From Mesodorylaimus sp. YZB2_4 (Eukaryota > Nematoda > Enoplea > Dorylaimida > Dorylaimidae): DNA of 64,000 nucleotides. The notes under the pieces are model-generated. The model searched no databases. It was given only the letters and a program-made list of their open reading frames with translations, and was not told the origin of the DNA. A program made the position numbers and the translations under genes. Shown here one piece after another: positions 47,465 to 59,867 of this stretch. The first letter of the stretch is position 1. Every line of letters starts with the position of its first letter. The stretch is taken from the NCBI GenBank assembly GCA_030248295.1, contig JASANH010001725.1, positions 186,001 to 250,000 of the forward strand. The letters run 5' to 3'.

Positions 47465-48814
47465 GGGGCCATCCATGAAGGTCGACCGCACAAAATCTCG
47501 ATTTTTTGTCCCCCCTCTTTCCTGACCGCATGCCGACCACTTCTCGCGTGCCCCCCTCAAAAAAGGTCGACCACTTCAGCCATACCCCCCCTTTCAAACG
47601 CAGTTTTGTGAAATGTTTCATCTTATGCTTTCTTGAGCTTGCCAAGGTGCCCTTTCCTTCGAAGAAAAATCTTTTTTTTTATTCATGGAGCGGATTTCTA
47701 TTTTCTTTTCCCACATGTTTTCCCCATATTTTTTAAAAAGTTTTGCGGGTTAGGCCACGTCGGCTCAGTTCTCCATGGGACTTCAGATCATATTAGCTGG
47801 CCAGCAGTCATGATATGGCAAGCGAGGTTGTGAGGTGACTACGGAGAGGCGGGGATCCCAAACCCGATCCCGATCCCGATCCTGACATTGAGGCATCGGG
47901 ATTCTGCTAATAATTATGATATGCATAAGCATGGCAGGTACACTCTGATCCATCATATCTGCCATGAAGCAGTAGCGATGAAGAGGCAACAGCAACATCG
48001 GCTCAAATCGATAATAATAACAAGACTGATTTTACTTAGCCCAGGCTAACCCTGCTGGACGCGTATCGAAACTGCGAATGAACTCATGAATTTCAGCTTA
48101 TTTATAATGACTGAAACTCGACCTGCAAAAAAGCTTAAAAAACCTGGATGACTAAAGTGCGCGACTAAAGTTAGGAAAATGGACTCATCTCCTTCGTGTG
48201 TGCAAACAATTTACGACCTCAAACAAAAAATCCCGATCCCCATCGGGCTTGCCCTGACCCCGATCTTGGAAAGAGGTGATCCCGACCTATCCCTAGACCA
48301 GCTCTCACTGCAGGTTTCCTGTGTTTTTACTGGGAGCACCCCCACACACTAGGGCATACTGGGTTAGGCTTAGCTGGGATCTTCCCGACTGGTGTTCGAG
48401 GACAGTCTCCCAATTCTCTGCTCCTTGTGTGGGCGTCCGCCATTTGACAGTAGCACGGATGTCGCCCAGAGCCAGGTGTCCAAAGCCAACGACAAGCTAC
48501 TAAACTGCCGTCCTCCGCAGGAATAGAACCTCGGCCTCCCAGTCAGGGTTGCGGATCAACGCCTTAACCAGCTGAGCCATCGCCTCCCAACTTTTTCCTT
48601 TCGGATCAGATGCCATTCCAGTTGGGACTAAGAGTCCTGGTGAACCCGAAATTGCATTATCGAGAATGAACGATTAAGGGGAAGAGAAGACAAAAAGTTT
48701 TGAAGGATTGAGAGCGGACTACTGGTGAAGATAAAAGGTGTTTTCTGTCACCACTTTCTACTAGCCCCCTCCCCCCCCCTCCCAAGGCTGCGGTCGACCT
48801 TTATGGGTGGCCCC
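47465..48814. mobile_element. DNA transposon remnant with 26-bp terminal inverted repeats
   Basis: The left end starts GGGGCCATCCATGAAGGTCG at 47465 and runs to 47490. The right end, read on the minus strand from 48814, matches it at 24 of 26 positions (differences at bases 8 and 13). Both sides are flanked by ATA (47462-47464 and 48815-48817), a possible short target duplication. The 1350-bp interior has C-rich imperfect repeats near 47505-47590, CCCGATCC runs (47865-47885), a nested SINE (48340-48590), and no transposase frame. Confidence 0.65.
48340..48590 (-). repeat. tRNA-derived SINE nested in the inverted-repeat element
   Basis: Reading the minus strand from 48590, the tRNA-like head has an A-box TGGCTCAGCTGG and a B-box AGGTTCTATTCC at normal spacing, as expected for an RNA polymerase III promoter. 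A non-tRNA body follows to about 48340. The body differs from the other SINE (12415-12590), so this is a second family. Confidence 0.65.
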
Positions 48815-48854
48815 ATATTGAATCCAGGTCTCTGTGCATCCCATGTCCTTACCA

Positions 48855-48990
48855 TCTCTGTCGCCATTCCATCATCGTGACATTCATGGCTCCGTACCGT
48901 GCGCATATCCGTGTTCATTACTTGGTCCATCCTTGTCAAGCCGAGTGTCCATCGTAACAATCTCGTTTCCGTAGTGTGCACTGCCTGGGG
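48855..48990 (-). mobile_element. short non-LTR (RTE-like) reverse transcriptase fragment
   Basis: The minus strand encodes TTETRLLRWTLGLTRMDQV followed by NTDMRTV. This is the familiar post-RT motif of RTE/CR1-type LINEs (a MLRW-x-G-x-TR-x-D pattern). The fragment is only about 45 residues long and lies just outside the right end of the inverted-repeat element. Confidence 0.5.
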
Positions 48991-49499
48991 CCTGTTTCAC
49001 CAGCCGTCCATCCTCCGTACGGATCCGTTTTGGGAAGGACGGAGGGTGGAGCGTTTCACCAGAAACGGACGGAGGGAAAAAACGGATTCGTCCAGAACGG
49101 GTACCCGTCCACCCGACGAGCGCTTCCGTTTCACCAAATTCTACAAGGTGCCAAAAAAACGGGTGCTCGTTCGCAAAGATTCGGCTGAAAACGGGTGGAA
49201 TGCTCCGGGCGGCTGTCCGTGTTTCCTACTTGTGGGCCAACACTCAGATCCTTACCGAGCCTGGCCTCACCACCCTCGATTTGAGGCATGTTGGAATTCT
49301 GCGATTGCACAGTACAGCACGCCTGTCACCTGCCGCCACTTCTGCCGTGCGCTGTGGATTCTCATCGTCAGTTTTACATCGGTCAAGGTGTGTCTCGGCC
49401 GCATGGGATCCCAAGTATTCGGACAGTTGATTACGGAGTCATCCATGGTCACGCAGCCGTCGGTCAGGCCCCCACTCGATACTCCGTCTTCTTGAGATT

Positions 49500-50610
49500 C
49501 AGTTTCTCGCCACATTCCTTCAGAGCCTTTGACAGCCATGCTGATCACTGAGCGCCTGCCCCGCACGCTCGAAGGCTATCACGCAGTCCCTCCCAGGCTA
49601 CTTCGGTGGATTCAATCCTATCTCTCTGATCTGAATCAGCGTGTTGTGGCAGGCAATTTGTTCCTCGCCATCCTGCTCGGTACTGAGCGGTGTTCCGCAC
49701 AGTTCGATTCTCGGTCCAACCCTGTTTATAGCTTTCATTGACCCACAACTGAAAGCATTCGCTGATCGTTTTCCGAACTTTTCGTTATTTGCCAATGCCG
49801 ATGATCTCTGCTTATTGGCTCCCAGCCACCGTCTGGAGGATATTCAGAATTCACTCCAGCCCGCCCTGGATTTGATTGCTCATTGGATCACGCCTGTTGG
49901 CCGCGATCTGAATGTGTCAAAAACTCAGGCAATCATTTATCGCTGTCGACAAGGCCCTCTTGCAATGCTTCCCAGTCTCTCATTTTGTGGGCAGCCCCTA
50001 CAGTTTGTCGATCAAATGAAATATCTCGGCATTATTTTTCCTTCGACATGCGTTTTTCAGAGCATGTCTCGTCGATCAGTCGAAGCACCAGGTCGATGAT
50101 TGCTGCTCTGTCGAGATTGTTGGGTCGCCATGTTGACCCGGTCGTGCTCGAATGCCGGTACAAGGCATGCATTCGAGCAAAATTAGAATACGGCTCACCT
50201 GCGTGGGACCCTATTTTGAGGTCGGACATTGATGAGCTGAAAAATCACAACGTTTTGCCGTTCGCCTATGCTTTCGTGATTGGGTTATTGAATATGAACA
50301 AGGCCTTCGTTTGCTGAATTGAGATTCGTTTGCCCAATTGGGAGCACAAACTGATTGAATTTTATAAATTTTACTCGAACATCCACTTTAGCAACATCAC
50401 GTTCAAGCGAGTGGTCGACGTTGGCCGACGTCCCGCGCGTGGAACCTGCCCTCATCATATACATACTATACATACATACTATACATATACATACATACTG
50501 TATACTTACCGGTCGATTCCCGCAAGTTGTAGTCAAAATTTCTTGTCTGCAGCAAGACTTTTATGGAACAGCATTAGCCTGGACATTGCCTGACTCAGGC
50601 TAAATGATTT
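49500..50610 (+). mobile_element. degenerate LINE (jockey/CR1-like) reverse transcriptase
   Basis: The frames shift at least twice (near 49640 and 50045), with a stop near 50317. In order they show LLRWIQSYLSDLNQRVVAGN, SGVPHSSILGPTLFIAFI, FANADDLCLLAP, MKYLGIIF, CRYKACIRAKLEYGSPAWDP and a closing AARLLWNSISLDIA. The order is that of a non-LTR RT from the palm to its C-terminal end. The catalytic (Y/F)-A-D-D box reads N-A-D-D. A TACATA-type microsatellite (about 50456-50505) interrupts the 3' part. It is a dead copy. Confidence 0.75.
50456..50505. repeat. CATA/TACATA microsatellite
   Basis: About 50 bases made of repeated CATACTATACATA-type words within the 3' part of the LINE remnant. Confidence 0.8.
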
Positions 50611-51717
50611 TTGTGATTAAGTTCGCCAAATGAGTTTTAATTGACATGATGATTTTATTTTATGATTGAGTTTTGAGTTCAGTTTTGACTTCTATGTCTT
50701 CTTCCTTTTTTTATATGGCTTTTTGTGCACCGTACCGTGGAAGTGCGCCAATGGCGTTTTGCATTGGCAAAAGAAAGAAAGACAAGATAAGACAAGACAT
50801 GCACAGCCTTCTCCAGGCCTTTTCAAGTTGTACTCCCCACCCAATCAAATCGCGAGTCACGTGACCATCTGGTGTGCGCGGAAGAGAAAAGCAGAACAGA
50901 ATTTTCGGGACGCGGACAATTGCCCCCTCCGCAACACTGACCGCAGGTACACAGAGATGTCTGCTAGCAGCAGATAAGAGCGGTAGCAACGGCCGTGTTG
51001 TACGTCGGTCTTTCGGTCGAGGGTGCTTGGGTGGGAAGTTCATTAGTTGAGGTGGCGAAGTTATTGGGCATGGTGCGGAGCAAGTTGATTTATGTCATTT
51101 TTTAATTTTCTGGGAATGACTAGGAAGAAGTCGTTATTCATAATGCACAAATATTTTGCGGCTCGTTGATTGTGGGCGGAGTAACAATGTAGGTGAATGC
51201 GGAAAATAAGGCATTGAGCACTAACAGCGCTGTTGGTCAGGTGTTATCATCCATAGTTCTACTTGCAGTTCCAATCTTGGGCCTGAGGGTCACCTTAGGC
51301 TAAGTCTACCTTAGGTGTTGCGCGTAAAAGGCTTCAAACTGAAAAGGCGCTAGTTGCACGGCGCCGCAGGTGCTATTGCCGCCGCCCGAAGAAATTTACG
51401 CTAAGCCTAAGCCTGAACCACTTTCGAGCCAAAAATTCACTGAAGCCTAAGCCTAAAATCAGTCGCAAAGACTCTCCCCGTGCAAGCCCAAGTTGCAAGC
51501 GTCTGTTTCCCTATTCCTAGTTGCCAGTTGCATGTTCGCAAAATTTGAATTTCGCGCGTGGGGGCAACTGTCTGAGGGGCAATTGTCCGTGATTCGAATT
51601 TTCATTTCGCCGTCTTTCATTCCATTTCGTGTTTCTTCGTCCATGCCGGTGATTCTCTCGTAATTCCCACTTTATTTTCTTCTAATTCCGTTTTGGTTTG
51701 TTTGACGTTCGGAAAAA
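50611..51717. other. intergenic upstream of EPT1, with telomere-like words
   Basis: No gene is recognised. CCTTAGGC, TTAGG and GCCTAAGCCTAA words at 51291-51316, 51400-51414 and 51443-51456 resemble the nematode telomere unit. The last few hundred bases are presumably the EPT1 promoter. Confidence 0.5.
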
Positions 51718-54700
51718 ATGCCGTTCTGGAAGTGGAGATATCTCAGCGATGAGCAAATCAAGGGATTTGATTCGTATAAGGTTCGTGGTTTCCAATTTGC
51801 GCATGTTTGATAATTGTTAGTTGGGAAAACTGTTTTTTAGTATTCATCGATTGACAGTAGTCCACTAGCCGTCTATGTGTCGCATCCATTTTGGAATCAG
51901 GTGGTCAAGGTATGCAATTATTGTTTTCCTTCGGTTTTGTTACATAAATGTAGCTGATTGATACAATATATCAAAATGGTTCTCTTTGCGAAACTTCAAT
52001 TTTCATGTTAGTCACTGTTGCGTCAAGTTCGTTACATGAGTGTTAAGTCAAATTGATAATACTTGTCTCTTCTTGTAAATTCATAAAGGTTTTCAAATGT
52101 AAGATTTCGCGCGACCTTTGCTACTTTGAAGTTCTCATTTTATTTCGGCTACCCTAACTATTTCTCGAATGTTCACTCGATGCCCTTTTATTTCAGTTGA
52201 CTTGTCGAAAGCGTAAGTTCCGTTTCGTTTCAGCTCTATCCTATGTGGCTAGCTCCGAACGTGTTGACGTTTTTCGGCATGGTTCTCGTGGTTGCAGCTT
52301 TTTGTTTGCTCTCATATTATGACTACTTCATATTAGCGTCTAGCGATGATTTTCCCCAATATCAGTCAATTCCGAACTGGGTTTGGCTGGTCTGCTCTAT
52401 ATTTACATTTGTCGCTCACGTTGCAGGTTAGAGAATGGAATTTTCTAGTTGTTGACTTTAGCTTTTACTGTATCTTTGATTTCTTATCTCTAATTTCTTT
52501 TTTCAGATGGCACGGACGGAAAGCAAGCGCGTCGTACGGGTGCGAGTGGACCGACTGGAGAATTATTCGATCACGGAATCGATAGTTACACGACAGTTTG
52601 CTTTACAATCACCATCTTCTCAGTTTTCGGCCGTACGGAATACAGGTATGCGCTGAGTCGTAAGCGAAGTTAGCAGATGTATTTTAAATTTATCATGCTA
52701 TGCTTATGCTCGTGGGTGTTCTGATAAGTCGTTTTCATTACTTTCCATGCAACAGGTATCGAGCTAGCGTTACTAGTTCGCTTTTTTAACAGCTGCTTGA
52801 GCCGTAGAGATACTGCGTTGGGCTCACTTGGACTACTCGACAGTTGATAAATTTGAAAAACAGAGCTAAAGGTTAGATTTTATAGGCGTAATCAATTAAG
52901 GGCATACAGAAACTTTGAAAAACTAGAGCCTTGATTGAGTGGCAGAACCAAATGTTGCACCTTCACGCGGTCGAGGAGCGAGTTTTTACGTGCAAGCCAG
53001 CCTGCCAATTACCATAAACAATAAGAGTCAGTCCTTGATGTCAATGCCGCCTGTTTGCCGTTCTTGCGTGTCTGGTTCGCAGCTGACATCTGCATTTGCA
53101 AATAGATGGTGGCAAGTTCACATTCAAAACAGTTTAGCGATAGTCAGTCGTTTATGGGCGTGACCTAAAGCAGACTAAATAATGTTGTTTTTTAGCTTGT
53201 CTGCGTTCCGGGAATTGCTAATTTTGATAATGGTTCAACTGGTATTTTACGTGACGCACTGGGAGAAGTACAATACTGGTGTGTTATTTTTGTCGTGGTG
53301 TTACGACGCTAGTCAATATGTAAGTGCATTGATTTAGCCCCCAAGATGCAGCCGCTCTTGGGTGGTGTGCTGATGTGAGGCGTCTGTCCCAGTTGGGTCA
53401 GCAGAAGTAGAAACCAGCTAGCCTGGTTTCTATGCTGGAGCTCTTGCTTTGCATGCATCCTGTGAGGACTTGTCGAAAAAAAGGAGAAGGGAAAGGGACC
53501 ACTAGTAGGAATAAAAACAAAAACCAATGCGTCTGGAAACTTGGTTGTTGTCGCGGCTGAGTTCGAGACCGCCGAGGATTGACCAGATAGCCGATATCCA
53601 TGATCCGTTCTAATACTCAGCCAGATTTACCAAATATAACATTAGCTTCACTCTCATTGGGACCACATTGTCTTTAGCTGGAATATTAGCAGTCATCAGA
53701 AGCCAGGTCGGACCGATAAGGCAATTGTCGGTATCGGCCGTTAAAACCGATAATTTTTGGAAAGTTTAAAAATTTAAGTTTTATGGCGGGAAATTTAAAT
53801 TTTGGTCAGATCCTCATCCATGAAACATGCAATTTTTTTCGGATGCTAGGCTTCCTTTGAAGACCAATTTGAATCAATCTGGTAGCCCAAAATCTCGGGA
53901 CTGAAGACTATGTAACTTGCAATATCCCAACTAAAAACTCCTCTTCGCAGATGTCATACACTTAAGGCAACGCATGACACCTCTAGGACCAGCCGTGTGA
54001 CACTGTCAGGAAGTGGGCATAAATGTTAAAACCCAGCTGGCAGGACAGGACATTCTTGAGTAAAAGGAAGTTACTCATGAAACAGCGGAGTTCCCTTTAT
54101 TTAAATTGGAATATAAAATGGATTTTGTTGCTTCTATCTTACAGGCGGAGGTACATTATGTGCACATGCACACCCTGGAAACTTAAATGAGACCCAGAAC
54201 CGTCGAAAACTCATTTTGTTAGACTCTAGGTATGGATTGATGAATGAAATATGCAAAGCAGATCCTTTCACACCTTTTTGAGGGCTCTAGTGTTCGACTG
54301 GGGCCCTGACCCTAATCCCCATCCTAAAAAACATGCATCGGGGACTCACCCTCAAACACTTTTCCACGTCCAGATAAACGAAAATACCCACGAAACATAG
54401 TATCAGCATTATGTGCAATGTTGTGAGATGACTGAGATGTTTATGCTTATAAAAAATAGTTTCGAAGCAGGGAAAACTTCATGAAGTTTTTATTTTAGAA
54501 CATGTCAAGAAAAGAAATGAACAGATAGACGGACTTTAACAGCCAGAAAGCTTTTTTTTTATCCCAGTCCCGTCAGGGTTATATCCAACCCCAGAGGACC
54601 CTGAAGGCCATCACCATTCCTGTCCCTGACTCCAAATGGGGAAAGACTAACCTTATCCCCAAAATCTCACCCAAGCGTGAATGCTACGAGTACAGCGATA

Positions 54701-57208
54701 ATTTGTAGTCATAGCCCCTTTTTTGAGTCAGACTTACCCTGTAATTTATTGTGCCGCGGGGGCCTGAGAAGGACTCTTGTTTCTGAGTGTACAGTACAAT
54801 AACAATACGACACGAGGCAAAGAGGTCGCCTTCATTGAGAATCATGCAAGTAACAAGACAGGGCTAGTCCTACCTCCTTCCCATAACCTTAGCCCATGCA
54901 ACACTCAGACAGCCAACTGCTTTTAGTGTAAACTGCTTTGGTGCCATTGCGAACACCCCAGCAAGAAAAGTCATGATCATGATGATCGTGACTTGTCGTG
55001 ATATAGCTCCAGACTGTTCTTGGGCACTGACCTCTTTGATCGAAAATCCGTAGCTCCCTGCTCCTCGTCATAATCACTATCAACAGGCCGTATGTTCGCC
55101 CTAAACTCTTATTGGTGGGGAAATCTACATTATCAGCGTTATCGGCAGCACAAATTATCGGTATCGGCCGATAACCGATAACGCAATTATTGGCCGATAT
55201 TACCGGTCAACCGATATATCGGTCGGACCTGGATCAGAAGGAGCGGGCAGGCGGAAGAATGGTTTTGGATCGATTATTATTGGTGATTCTGGGTTGAAAA
55301 AGTGACCAATTAGCGTGCATTCGCCAATTCGAACGGGTGCACTAAATACCCTGATAGCCCAGGCAAATTATAAATACAGCTGGATGATAAGTCCAAGCCT
55401 TACCGCGAAACTGTACCGTAGATAACGCGGCCTTTTCATGCACTGTAGAATCGATTTCCGAATATCGTAAGAAGAATACGATATTCAAAATCAAGCACTC
55501 GCGTTTTATAGGGGTAGCCGAAATTTCGAAGCCCCAGCAGCTGTGTAAAAATCGTCGAAATTTTGAATTGCAGAGAGGCGACTATTGAGGAATCAAAATT
55601 TCGACCTCTCCGATTTCGAGAATTGAGACTGCGGTCCAAAATTTTTGATACCCCGACGAAAACGCAAGTGCTGAATCTGAATATCATACTTTTTGTGAAT
55701 ATTCCAGCATTGATTCATCAACATTTTGTCTATGAGCACGAATGACAAAATGTGAATCATGTTATTTTTCTAACGCGAACATGCCCGCTGACAAGTGAGC
55801 ATTTGTCATGAACGCTGTGATCTTGAATCAAGCATGAAATATATATGCACTAGGAGTAGTAGTAGCATGATTGAAGCTGGGTAGTGCTGCTGCAGAGTTG
55901 CGTAATCTTGCTAAATCACAGAAAAAGGTGTGAACTAGACAAAAACTGCTTGAAGAATGGGCTTTAATGATGCAACTTGAAATTAGTGAACTTTGGGCCA
56001 TAGTCTGGTGTAGAGTAGTCCGCATTTTGTGGCTTAATGAACTGGATGTCCTTCGATCCATAATAAAACGAAATTCCTTATTTCTGTCAGGATTTTGTTA
56101 GAAAACCAACATTCTATGATTCTTAATCATGTGGAAGTAGTTGTGTTTCTTTTTCAGTTCTTGACCTTCTTTTATTTGTTGACTTGGTGGATGGGATACA
56201 AATATTGGAGATTTTACGTGACCCTACCACTGCTTGGTCTTCAGCTATGTCCGGCCACGTTTTACGAGCTGGTCATTTACAGTAAGTCATTTTTAATCCT
56301 GATGTGGTGTTTTTGCGGGAAATGATCGTTTCTCTTGTAGCTGGTGGATTTTTCATGTCGATGCCCATGTCCGCCTACAATGTTTACATGTAAGTATTCG
56401 GCTATTTGAGCTATGGACTGTATCAAATCAAGAATGCACGCCCTGTTTTAGATCATATAAAACTGAAACGGGCAAAATGCGTTCGCCTTACGAAGCTTTG
56501 CTTCCGGGCTTCTCGATCTTTGTCTTGTTCATTACCGCCATCGCCTGGTCCCTCCTTTCGCCAACGAACGTTCTTGAATCCGATCCTAGGATTTATATGT
56601 GGACTATGGGAACTATCTTTTCGAATATTGCGGTAAGTGATTTCGATGGTTTGACGAGTATTCCCCTCTTGGCTCGGGTCTTGGCCTAATGGGTAGGCGT
56701 CTGCCTCTCACGCTGGGTGCGCACTCACAAGGGAGGGTTCGACTCCCGCTCGAATAAAAAATGATTGTCAATTTATATGATCCTTGGCCCTCTAGTGTGC
56801 TGTAAATTGCTTAGATATGACAACATATGACATGCGTCTTTTATATTTTAGTGCCGTTTGATTGTGTCGCAAATGACCAATACTCGGTGTCAGCCTTTCA
56901 ATTACTTGCTACTACCCTACGTGTTCATGGTCGTATTGTTCAGCGCAGTACGAAATTTGGGCGCATGGGAATTGTATTCGCTGCGTGCAATGGCAGTCTT
57001 CGTCACTGTTGCGCATGTGCATTATGGATGCTGCGTGGTGAGTAGGGGGTGCAGGCTTGAATGGGGCCTAGCTTTGGTGTGTTTAGCAGTGTGCATGAGA
57101 TCTGTTGTCAGTCGACCTCGGTGCACTTGGTTGCTGTAATTTCAGGTACGTCAAATGTGCGATCATTTCAATATAAATTGTTTTTCTATCAAAAAACGAG
57201 ACAATTAG
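51718..57208 (+). CDS. EPT1: ethanolaminephosphotransferase (EPT1/SELENOI family), without selenocysteine
   Basis: Integral membrane CDP-alcohol phosphotransferase that moves phosphoethanolamine from CDP-ethanolamine to diacylglycerol (last step of the Kennedy pathway; ER/Golgi). Exons: 51718-51780, 51841-51909, 52234-52426, 52507-52645, 53196-53319, 56158-56281, 56341-56389, 56452-56632, 56852-57037, 57146-57208; 396 residues, against 397 in human. The catalytic motif DG-x2-AR-x8-G-x3-D-x3-D is complete (Asp112, Gly113, Ala116, Arg117, Gly126, Asp130, Asp134). Other family words are [30 protein letters not shown] and AHVHYG. Many hydrophobic spans fit about ten membrane helices. The protein ends FSIKKRDN and a TAG stop, at the place where vertebrate SELENOI reads TGA as selenocysteine. 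Intron 5 (53320-56157) carries a transposon and intron 8 a tRNA-like sequence. Confidence 0.93.
53703..55232. mobile_element. non-autonomous hAT-like DNA transposon in EPT1 intron 5
   Basis: The interval is flanked by the perfect 8-bp direct repeat ATCAGAAG (53695-53702 and 55233-55240). The left end is CCAGGTCGGACCGATA and the right end, in reverse, is CCAGGTCCGACCGATA: 15 of 16 bases match. Both subterminal regions are full of CGGTATCGGCCGATAA-type words in both orientations. No transposase frame is present in the 1530 bp. An 8-bp duplication and C(C)AGG ends fit the hAT superfamily. Confidence 0.85.
56672..56756 (+). repeat. tRNA-like sequence (tRNA pseudogene or SINE head) in EPT1 intron 8
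   Basis: It has an A-box-like TGGCCTAATGGGTAGGCG and a canonical B-box GGTTCGACTCC. Between them CCTCTCAC resembles the anticodon loop of a tRNA-Glu with CTC. The 5' and 3' ends do not pair into an acceptor stem, so a functional tRNA is unlikely. Confidence 0.55.
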
Positions 57209-59867
57209 TAAGCACTTTCATACATTACGTAAGTCACTTTTCGGTTCCTAACACCCGGCTCTTACGCTTCGTGCACGCGTCTTATTCTGCATTGCACTAA
57301 TTAGGGATGCTTGAGGATAATTTGCATTGGGTCTGTGTCTCATCGTCAGTGCATATGCTGGCTTGGTTGCATTGGTGGCGTGACTCGCAACTGTGTGCTT
57401 CTAGCGTGGACAAAGAGGCTGCCGGTGTTTTGATATCAGGGGAATGACGAACTTGCGGTCCAGGATTTATTTGAAGTAAGAAACTAGTACCATGATAGAC
57501 CACCAAAGTTGATAGTGTTCTTTATTGGGCTGTGTTAGATCACGTGACATTTGTTTTGTGTTGTTTGTAGCTGGGAGATGTTGGTATTTTGGAAATGGGG
57601 TAGAGCCTTGGTGAGGGTACGTGTGCTGCATTTGAGTTAATGCAAACAAAAGGCGCTTTCAAGTTTTATTGGGAAATAAAAGATTTATACTTTAGTAGAA
57701 TAGACTGGTCTTGATTGAAGTGCGTATTGCGCCCTATTTCGTTCATCGAAGTGAAACGAAGGGTGAAGAAAAGTATTGCTCTATCTTTGCAGCTAACGCG
57801 GCCTTGGATCTGGTCAAGTTGATTGTGCGAAAACGAGACGGCGATTAATCATTGTGTGCGGGTGAGCGAGAGACTCGATGGGCATTTGGTGCAATTGAGA
57901 CCGATCGATTGGAATGATTGAGGTGAGTGGGAGAGTGTGGACTGAAGTGGACGTGACTGCTGAGGCACGTATTGGGCAGTTTATTGGCAATTTATGGGCC
58001 ACGTTTCCTAAATTGGACTTGTTTGTGACTTGGCTGGTTGACCATATTTGGGTCTGGACTTGGGATAGGGCCGGGTGGCATTTGGATACTGTGGGCTTTT
58101 GCACGATAGACTGGAACATCGCGGGGTATCCAAGGTAGTGCAGAGAGGGGTTTAGGATTTTTTGGACTGACCAATACTGATTTCAATTCAAGCAGTCGTT
58201 CGAGCGAAGAACATTCTTCTGCGCTTATTCTCGCTTCAACTGAGCCACTTCGAGGTTGCCAGTCGTTCGTAGTTTATGATCCTATTTTCGCTAGCTTTTT
58301 CCTGTAACTATTCTGGTCGACTAGTGAAGTGGAGAAGCTAATCTTTGGTGACTAATCTCTTTCAACATTAGCATTTTCGCCCCCGAGGCAATTACGTAAG
58401 AATCTGCTTGATATCATCCATTATTTCTTGCTTAAGATTTCTTGCGAGCCTTGAAACCTAGTCAACATTTCTGTGACTTAGTGGGAGGGGGCGGCGATAA
58501 CATCTCGGCAAACAAATGTTGCCTTTTATCACAGGATTGCTAGTTGCAAGGGGAGAGGAGTGCAGAATCAGGTTTTGGCGTTGTCACGGGCGTCAGGTGC
58601 CTTTTGAAATCATCTCAATTTTTGGAATTGGATGGTATTAAGACAGGGATGCGAAGTGTTATTGCTAGAATGCGGCGAATGGGAGCGTCAGTTGGACCCT
58701 CGTAATCGAGTATGTAATCATTGGACTCGGATTCTCTTGTCGTGCTGGTGCCGAGTGGTTTTTTGCTGGCCCTGGCGTTTGGTCGGAGCGAGTTCATTGA
58801 GGTCGGTGCCAAGAGGTGGCGTATGATGGTTTGAATAGATGGGTGACGAATTCGTGGCGGAAATAAGAAAGATGCATGGTATTTGTGTTGAGGGCCTAGT
58901 AGAGAGCGGCCTTCGATGATTGGTCGCGACGGTCGTCTGGGAGGCGGTCTCGTAGGCTCGGCCAATGTTGGGAGGCGCGTCTGGTGGCTAGCCTCGTTTC
59001 GTCGGCATTCAGTATATGTAGTGGTTTTTATGCGGATAGGTGCCTAGTGGGTGCACGTAAGAAGAGGAAAGATTCGACGACTTAGTTTGTGCAAGGAGGA
59101 AAAAGAAGGTCGTTGGTCCTCGCCTCGTTGCTGGCTTTGTTGACATTATTGAAAGGCGAGACGAGTCCACTGGCCGCATTCTACTCACCGAAATCCAGTC
59201 GGTCAGTAGCAGCCGTGTTCACCGTTTGACACTTTTCGACGGCTCTGTTTTCTAAGATTTATCTCGTCGTTTTGTGAAAGGAAGGTCCGAACTGGGACGA
59301 GAGGGGCGATTGGTATAATGTTACATTGGTATTGCCACCTGATTACCTGCCCGAGGGGCCCCTGCTTTGTTTGTTTCCATCCACTCAATGGATAGCTTCG
59401 GTTGTGCGAGCTCGAACGAAAGAAGTGAGAAAGGGAATGTGGAAAATTTAACTTTTTCTCGCGAGGATTCACCACAATTAGTATGGAACGCCCGACGATA
59501 GGCACTAGTCGATGGGTGGATTTTGAATTGCGGCGTGCGAAAATTTTTTCACCTTCTCGTTGTAAAGTTGTCGTATTTTGAAAAGTTCGTATTTGAGTAT
59601 TATATTTTCTCGAGTTTCGTGTTCGTAGTGGAATGGACGAGGGGGGCGCGCATTCTATTTGACGTGCACGCGGGCATCGAGTAATTAATCCCATTTGCTC
59701 CTGTCGACTCGCATCGGCACGACAGGTCGGCATTTCGTGCCTGCCTTGGCCCGCGGACATTCGTTCATTTCCGACCAAAAAAGAGCGACGAGGAGGGTTG
59801 GATGGGAATAACGAGTCAATTCCCGATTGGATGTGCATTGATGACATGAACAGGGGGACCGGCAATA
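57209..59867. other. intergenic between EPT1 and the EVA-1-like gene
   Basis: Holds the EPT1 3' UTR (an AATAAA occurs at 57675) and the presumed promoter and 5' UTR of the next gene. A 220-codon open frame on minus at 59865-59203 shows no family similarity, signal peptide or domain, and is not called. Confidence 0.5.

Noticed and set aside
47851..48300. CCCGATCC-rich ends as inverted repeats of a separate element
   Set aside because: The words at both sides are in the same or mixed orientation and too degenerate to define ends.
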